Shown one piece after another: positions 60,418 through 64,000 of a DNA stretch of 64,000 bases (positions are counted from its first letter, which is position 1; every line of letters starts with the position of its first letter). Made by a program: the position numbers and the translations under genes. The notes under the pieces were generated by a model that ran no database searches, was not told the origin of the DNA, and was given only the letters and a program-made list of their open reading frames with translations. Source of the stretch: JAURVT01 sp049059935 (GTDB lineage Bacteria > Actinomycetota > Actinomycetes > Propionibacteriales > Nocardioidaceae); NCBI RefSeq assembly GCF_049059935.1, contig NZ_JBMGQR010000002.1, positions 62,001 through 126,000 of the forward strand, written 5' to 3'.

Positions 60418-61139
60418 CCCTCACGCCCGCCCGCCTGAGCCAGGTGACGGTGCTGGTGGCCGAGCGCCGCACCGAGCTGTTCGCCGGCACCCGCTCCGCG
60501 GCCGACGCCCGCGCCCTCGCCTCGATGCTCGACCTCGCCTGGGTCGCCGGCCTGCTCGACGACCTCGACGGCGCCAGCGCGCCGTCCCGGCTGCCGGAGG
60601 TGTGGGCGGGCCTCCACGCGTCGACCTGGTCCCGGCGCCTGAGCGACCTGAGGGCGCGCTGCACCGCCGTCGAGCCCTCGTTGCACCGCCGGCTGGCCGG
60701 TTCACCGCGGAGGGTCACGGCCGCCGAGCGCGAGCTGGTCCGCACCGTCGCGTTCCTCGCCGACGGCGCCCTCACCGGACCGGGGTGGCACGCGCTGCTC
60801 CCCCTCGTCTGGACACACGTCGTGCTCGGGCCCGGCGACCTGCTCGCCATGCCGCCGCGCGGCCGCGCCCTCGTGCTGGACGGCGCGTGGGTGGAGGTCG
60901 TCGCCGACGTCACCCACCCCGTCGCCGACGACGCACCGCGGCGACTGGGGACCGTCGCGCGCGGACCGCTGGACGTCGCGCACGAGCCGCTGTCGGGCCT
61001 CACGGTGACCGTCGGGCGCTCACCGGTGTCGGTGTCGGTGTCGGTGCCCTGCGGGCAGGCGACCTGCACCGGCCACGCGACACGTCAGCTGAAGTGGAGC
61101 CACTCGTCCACCTCGGGCGCGCTGGCCCCCATGGCGTAG
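60414..61139 (+). CDS. Hypothetical protein of glycosyltransferase operon
   Basis: A 241-residue protein that I do not recognise. It is mainly helical and Arg/Leu/Asp-rich with no membrane segment. It ends in a low-complexity stretch (PVSVSVSVPCGQ), encoded by a GGTGTC triplet-like repeat, that contains two Cys. The ATG overlaps the stop of the preceding gene (ATGA), so it belongs to the glycosyltransferase unit. Its last 55 bp overlap the end of the convergent FUSC gene, which is unusual and may mean the true stop was lost. Confidence 0.65.
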   Translation: MTLTPARLSQVTVLVAERRTELFAGTRSAADARALASMLDLAWVAGLLDDLDGASAPSRLPEVWAGLHASTWSRRLSDLRARCTAVEPSLHRRLAGSPRRVTAAERELVRTVAFLADGALTGPGWHALLPLVWTHVVLGPGDLLAMPPRGRALVLDGAWVEVVADVTHPVADDAPRRLGTVARGPLDVAHEPLSGLTVTVGRSPVSVSVSVPCGQATCTGHATRQLKWSHSSTSGALAPMA

Positions 61140-62239
61140 AGCAGGTCGGCCGCGAGCGAGCGGATCTGGGCGACGGTGGCGGCGGTGTTCATCGTCGCGG
61201 CCTTGGGCAGGGCGCGGGTGGCGGCGCGGGCGGCCTCGACGAGGAGGTCGCGGGCCTCGTCGAAGTCGTGCTGCTCGGCGAGGTCGTCGCCGAACGTCCG
61301 GACGGCGCGGGCGAGCGTGGAGACGGCGAGGTCCATGCCCTCGGGTGACGCCTCCCGCTGGCGGAGCATGGTGTGGACGCGGCGCGACAGCACGCGGGAG
61401 TCGCGCACCGCGTTGTCGATGTCGCGGATGGCGTCGGCGTAGAGGCGGACGTGCTCGCGCTGGCCCCAGCGGATCGGCGAGATGCGCGAGACCTCGTCGG
61501 CTACCGACACCGTCGACGTCAGTCCTTCGACGGTGGGCTGCATCGCGCGGCCCTGCTGCAGGGCCGTCCACGCGGGGCCGGGGTCGTGGTAGCGCAGCGA
61601 CTCGGCGACGAGGTCGAGCAGCTGGGCCAGCCCGACGACCACCGACTGGACGTCGCGGTCGATCTTGCGCACCGGGTTTCCGGGCAGCACCACCGAGATC
61701 AGGACGCCGATCAGGCCGCCGACGAGGGCGTCGACGAACCGGTTGATCGCCGGGTTGCCGCTGCCCGTGATCGGGACGACGGCCGCCAGCAGCACCGCCG
61801 ACGTCGCCGACTGCGTGCGCGCCAGCCCCTTGAGGCCGAGGAAGATCGCGGCCGTCACCGCCAGCGCCACGACGATCCCGATCTGCCAGCCGCCGCGTCC
61901 GATGATCGAGATGATGATCTCGCCCACCAGGATGCCGAGCGAGACGCCGAGGATCAGCTCGATGACGGTGCGGCGTCGCTGCCCGACGCTCGCGATGATG
62001 GTGATGATCGCCGCGATGGGCGCGAAGAACGGCTGCAGGTGGCCGAAGACGAGCGTGGCGATGTACCACGACACCGACGACGCCAGCGCGAGCTGGAGGA
62101 TCGTCGTCCGCTGCTGCTTGAGCACGGCCCACCGCTTGGACAGCGGCGCCGGGACCCGTCCGCGCGGACGGTCGACGACGTGCGTGGCGTCCGGCGACAG
62201 CGGACGACCCAGCCGCCTCCACCGCGGTCCGGTCGCCAT
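61085..62239 (-). CDS. FUSC family membrane protein
   Basis: A 384-residue protein of the fusaric acid resistance-like (FUSC/ArAE) family. Residues 45-190 contain five or six hydrophobic helices (LALASSVSWYIATLVF, PFFAPIAAIITIIAS, TVIELILGVSLGILVGEIIIS and so on). The C-terminal half is a soluble helical domain. The signature ATSAVLLAAVVPITGSGNPA lies near residue 140. Such proteins are putative exporters of aromatic acids or are linked to cell envelope lipids. The ATG at 62239 is 9 bp after the GroES-like gene on the same strand. Confidence 0.85.
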   Translation of the reverse strand: MATGPRWRRLGRPLSPDATHVVDRPRGRVPAPLSKRWAVLKQQRTTILQLALASSVSWYIATLVFGHLQPFFAPIAAIITIIASVGQRRRTVIELILGVSLGILVGEIIISIIGRGGWQIGIVVALAVTAAIFLGLKGLARTQSATSAVLLAAVVPITGSGNPAINRFVDALVGGLIGVLISVVLPGNPVRKIDRDVQSVVVGLAQLLDLVAESLRYHDPGPAWTALQQGRAMQPTVEGLTSTVSVADEVSRISPIRWGQREHVRLYADAIRDIDNAVRDSRVLSRRVHTMLRQREASPEGMDLAVSTLARAVRTFGDDLAEQHDFDEARDLLVEAARAATRALPKAATMNTAATVAQIRSLAADLLYAMGASAPEVDEWLHFS

Positions 62240-62248
62240 GGTCAGACC

Positions 62249-62572
62249 CTAGAGGTACAGACCGGTCTGACCGCCGTCGATGCGCTCGGCCGCGACCGCG
62301 TGCACGTCGCGCTCGCGGAGCAGCACGTAGTCGTCGCCGCGCACCTCGACCTCGGCGCGGTCGTCGGGGTCGTAGAGCACGCGGTCGCCGACCTCGACGC
62401 TGCGCACGTGCGGGCCGACGGCGTCGACCTTGGCCCAGGCGAGCCGGCGTCCCATGGCCGCGGTGGCGGGGATGACGATGCCGCCGCCCGAGCGACGCTC
62501 GCCGCTCTCGCGGTCCTGCGAGACCAGGACGCGGTCGTGCAGCATGCGGATGGGCGGCCGGTCGGCGCTCAC
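62249..62572 (-). CDS. GroES-like co-chaperonin domain protein
   Basis: A 107-residue protein with the GroES fold pattern: IRMLHDRVLVSQDRESGERRSGGGIVIP for the first strands and mobile loop (about residues 8-35), then VGDRVLYDPDDRAEVEVRGDDYVLLRERDV. The mobile loop lacks the usual GroEL-binding hydrophobic triplet, and no groEL is nearby, so it is a GroES paralogue rather than the main co-chaperonin. The GTG at 62572 has no clear ribosome-binding site. Confidence 0.85.
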   Translation of the reverse strand: MSADRPPIRMLHDRVLVSQDRESGERRSGGGIVIPATAAMGRRLAWAKVDAVGPHVRSVEVGDRVLYDPDDRAEVEVRGDDYVLLRERDVHAVAAERIDGGQTGLYL

Positions 62573-62583
62573 GGGCGGGCGCG

Positions 62584-62850
62584 TTAGTCGTTGACGAGCT
62601 TGCGGATGACGACCACGAGGCCGACGAACGCCACGACGCCACCGGCGACGGGCAGGATCGTCTCGAAGCGCGGCGAGCCGTCGGGGTTGACGAACTTGGC
62701 CTTGACGCTCGCGACGCCGCGCGAGGCGATCGTGGCCGGCTTCACGCGGTAGACGAGCTGGTCGATCGTCGACGCGAGGCGCTCGCGCACCTGCTCGATG
62801 TCGTCGACCAGGTCGTCGGGCTTGGCATTCGCGTCCGGGCCGTCGGCCAC
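62584..62850 (-). CDS. DUF3618 family protein
   Basis: An 88-residue protein with the DUF3618 core DDIEQVRERLASTIDQLVYRVKP in the first half and a C-terminal hydrophobic helix (ILPVAGGVVAFVGLVVVIRKL). It is a small membrane-attached protein found widely in actinobacteria with no known function. It precedes the GroES-like gene by 11 bp and may be co-transcribed with it and the FUSC gene. It is divergent from bcp. Confidence 0.88.
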   Translation of the reverse strand: MADGPDANAKPDDLVDDIEQVRERLASTIDQLVYRVKPATIASRGVASVKAKFVNPDGSPRFETILPVAGGVVAFVGLVVVIRKLVND

Positions 62851-62922
62851 TGTCTGCTCCTCGTCTAGGGGTGTCGCCGTGCTGCTGAGGGTGTCACGTT
62901 ACCGATACGGGAGGATGGACGC

Positions 62923-63405
62923 ATGAACGCACGCCTCGCGCCTGGCGACCAGGCCCCGGACTTCACCCTGCCCGACGACAGCGGCAACGAGATCACGCTG
63001 TCCGACCTGCGTGGACGCAAGGTCATCGTGTACTTCTACCCCGCGGCGATGACGCCCGGGTGCGCGACGCAGGCCTGCGACTTCACCAAGAACGAGCAGG
63101 ACCTCGACGCCGAGGGCTACACCGTCCTCGGCATCTCGCCCGACAGCCCGGAGAAGATCGCGAAGTTCCGCTCGCAGGACTCCCTGACCGTCACGCTGCT
63201 GTCGGACCCCGAGCGCGACGTGCTCAAGGCCTGGGGCGCGTTCGGCGAGAAGAAGCTCTACGGCAAGGTCGTCGAGGGCGTCATCCGCTCGACGTTCGTC
63301 GTCGACGAGGAGGGCCGCATCGAGGTCGCGCAGTACAACGTCAAGGCCACCGGCCACGTCGCCAAGCTCCGCCGCGACCTCGGCATGGCCCCCATCGACG
63401 CCTGA
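62923..63405 (+). CDS. bcp: Thioredoxin-dependent peroxiredoxin (BCP/PrxQ)
   Basis: A 160-residue peroxiredoxin that reduces H2O2 and organic peroxides. APDFTLPDDSGNEITLSDL starts the fold. TPGCATQACDF carries the peroxidatic Cys and, five residues later, the resolving Cys of the PrxQ class. STFVVDEEGRI lies near the end. GGGAGG precedes the ATG. The gene is divergent from the DUF3618 gene and is followed by a long hairpin and tRNA-Leu. Confidence 0.95.
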   Translation: MNARLAPGDQAPDFTLPDDSGNEITLSDLRGRKVIVYFYPAAMTPGCATQACDFTKNEQDLDAEGYTVLGISPDSPEKIAKFRSQDSLTVTLLSDPERDVLKAWGAFGEKKLYGKVVEGVIRSTFVVDEEGRIEVAQYNVKATGHVAKLRRDLGMAPIDA

Positions 63406-63429
63406 CGCTCGCCGCGGCGTCCGTCCGCT

Positions 63430-63495
63430 CCACGATTCGACCGGTTTCCGTCGTGCGGCACGGCGTGTCGACGACCGAAACGCGTCGAATCGTGG
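63430..63495. repeat. Long imperfect hairpin between bcp and tRNA-Leu
   Basis: CCACGATTCGAC (63430-63441) pairs perfectly with GTCGAATCGTGG (63484-63495). The stem continues inward with GTTTC/GAAAC and a further five pairs. The right edge reads CGTGGGG, as does that of the element at 37922-38012. It may be the bcp terminator or a dispersed palindromic repeat. Confidence 0.7.
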
Positions 63496-63524
63496 GGAGG
63501 GGCAGGCCCTAGGCTGGGCGCTGC

Positions 63525-63606
63525 GCCGACGTGGTGGAACTGGCAGACACGCAGGATTTAGGTTCCTGTGCCTCCGGGTGTGCGGGTTCGAGTCCCGCCG
63601 TCGGCA
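63525..63606 (+). tRNA. tRNA-Leu (anticodon TAG)
   Basis: Acceptor GCCGACG pairs with CGTCGGC; the anticodon stem CAGGA/TCCTG encloses TTTAGGT, anticodon TAG. A long variable arm (class II) is followed by the T arm GCGGGTTCGAGTCCCGC. CCA is not encoded. TAGGCT near 63510 could be the -10 box. Confidence 0.96.
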
Positions 63607-63607
63607 C

Positions 63608-64000
63608 TCAGGCCTTCCGCGGCTCGCCCGCGTAGGTGCCGAAGCCCCACTGGTTGCCCTCGGGGTCGCGGAGGCCGAACTCCTTGCCGCCGTAGTCGGG
63701 GGCCTCGAGCGGACGGTCGATATCCGCCCCGATCGCGACGGCGCGGGCGTGCACGGCGTCGACGTCGGCGGTGACGACGTAGACCGACGTGGTGCCGGGC
63801 TGCTGGGTGAACGGGCCGTCGGGCTTGTGGATGCCGAGCATGACGCCGCCGCCCTCGGGCCAGTCGACCTGGGCGTGCTGGATGACGCCGGCGTCGTCGG
63901 CGTAGGCGACGTTCTCGGTGAAGCCGAGGCCGACGAGGAAGTCGATGACCGCGCGCGGGTCGTGGGCCTGGAAGGCCGGGTAGACGAACGTGGGTGCCGT
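63608..64000 (-). CDS. VOC (glyoxalase/bleomycin-resistance-like) family protein, 5' part outside window
   Basis: The visible 130 residues form most of a VOC-fold domain: FVYPAFQAHDPRAVIDFLVGLGF at the start, then VMLGIHKPDG, TSVYVVTADVDAVHARAVAIGA, and FGLRDPEGNQWGFGTY with the metal/ligand-binding Glu region. The N-terminus lies beyond the window edge. It resembles small glyoxalase-like proteins with no defined substrate. Its stop is two bases from the end of tRNA-Leu on the opposite strand. Confidence 0.88.
   Translation of the reverse strand, partial: TAPTFVYPAFQAHDPRAVIDFLVGLGFTENVAYADDAGVIQHAQVDWPEGGGVMLGIHKPDGPFTQQPGTTSVYVVTADVDAVHARAVAIGADIDRPLEAPDYGGKEFGLRDPEGNQWGFGTYAGEPRKA

Overview
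The window is very G+C-rich, uses many GTG starts and is packed with overlapping start/stop codons (GTGA or ATGA). It carries actinobacterial markers: a WhiB protein, glnE next to a glnA2-type glutamine synthetase, a tandem pair of dynamin-like GTPases, a DesA3-type desaturase with its own reductase, and oligoribonuclease. The best reading is a chromosomal segment of a high-G+C actinomycete, probably Propionibacteriales/Nocardioidaceae (Aeromicrobium- or Nocardioides-like). The genus is inference. No insertion sequence, CRISPR array, rRNA or complete prophage was seen.

Layout. 1-3446: Ku (cut by the window edge) divergent from a stand-alone LigD-type polymerase, then an epimerase-like gene divergent from a TetR gene over palindromic operators. 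3484-10919: a membrane-lipid block, with a reductase plus acyl-CoA desaturase under a promoter overlapped by twin operators, then an operon of FAD oxidoreductase, DUF1365 and cyclopropane-type fatty acid methyltransferase, faced by a MerR regulator with a CarH/LitR-type B12 photoreceptor domain and a WhiB gene. 10926-17100: glnE, glnA2 and nadE. 17371-22513: small membrane proteins, amidase, acetyltransferase, MscS channel, truncated haemoglobin and two thioesterases. 22579-29212: an acyl-CoA/beta-oxidation-like block (reductases, phosphotransferase, acyl-CoA dehydrogenase, thiolase) with a TetR gene and two matching operators. 29292-37686: YceI/MarR pair, a 0.7-kb palindromic repeat array, EttA-like ABC-F, two dynamin-like GTPases and a PrsW-type protease.

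37743-42246: tRNA-Arg with a degenerate duplicate, a DsbA-like protein, oligoribonuclease, tRNA-His, a cation-efflux protein and a membrane-anchored molybdopterin oxidoreductase. 42283-48789: glycerol catabolism (glpF-glpK-glpD) divergent from an IclR regulator and a second glycerol kinase. 48893-50490: an FAD oxidoreductase preceded by a six-codon leaderless ORF. 50550-51874: tRNA-Lys followed by a compositionally foreign (much lower G+C) two-gene cassette of membrane proteins, one with a nucleoside-deoxyribosyltransferase/TIR-like domain. 52262-56942: the Hen1-Pnkp RNA repair pair and a potassium channel. 57423-61139: a glycosyltransferase fused to a c-di-GMP-binding-type domain, with two partners. 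61085-64000: FUSC protein, GroES-like protein, DUF3618, Bcp peroxiredoxin, tRNA-Leu and a VOC protein cut by the edge.

How parts work together. The strongest candidate for a distinctive system is the light/B12-sensing regulator beside the lipid-modifying operon: desaturation, then methyl transfer to the double bond, then oxidation. The strongest candidate for something undescribed is the low-G+C two-gene cassette between tRNA-Lys and the RNA repair genes, which looks like an acquired defence or toxin-type module. Many genes here appear to be transcribed as leaderless mRNAs (a -10 of form TAnnnT ending 6-7 nt before the ATG/GTG).
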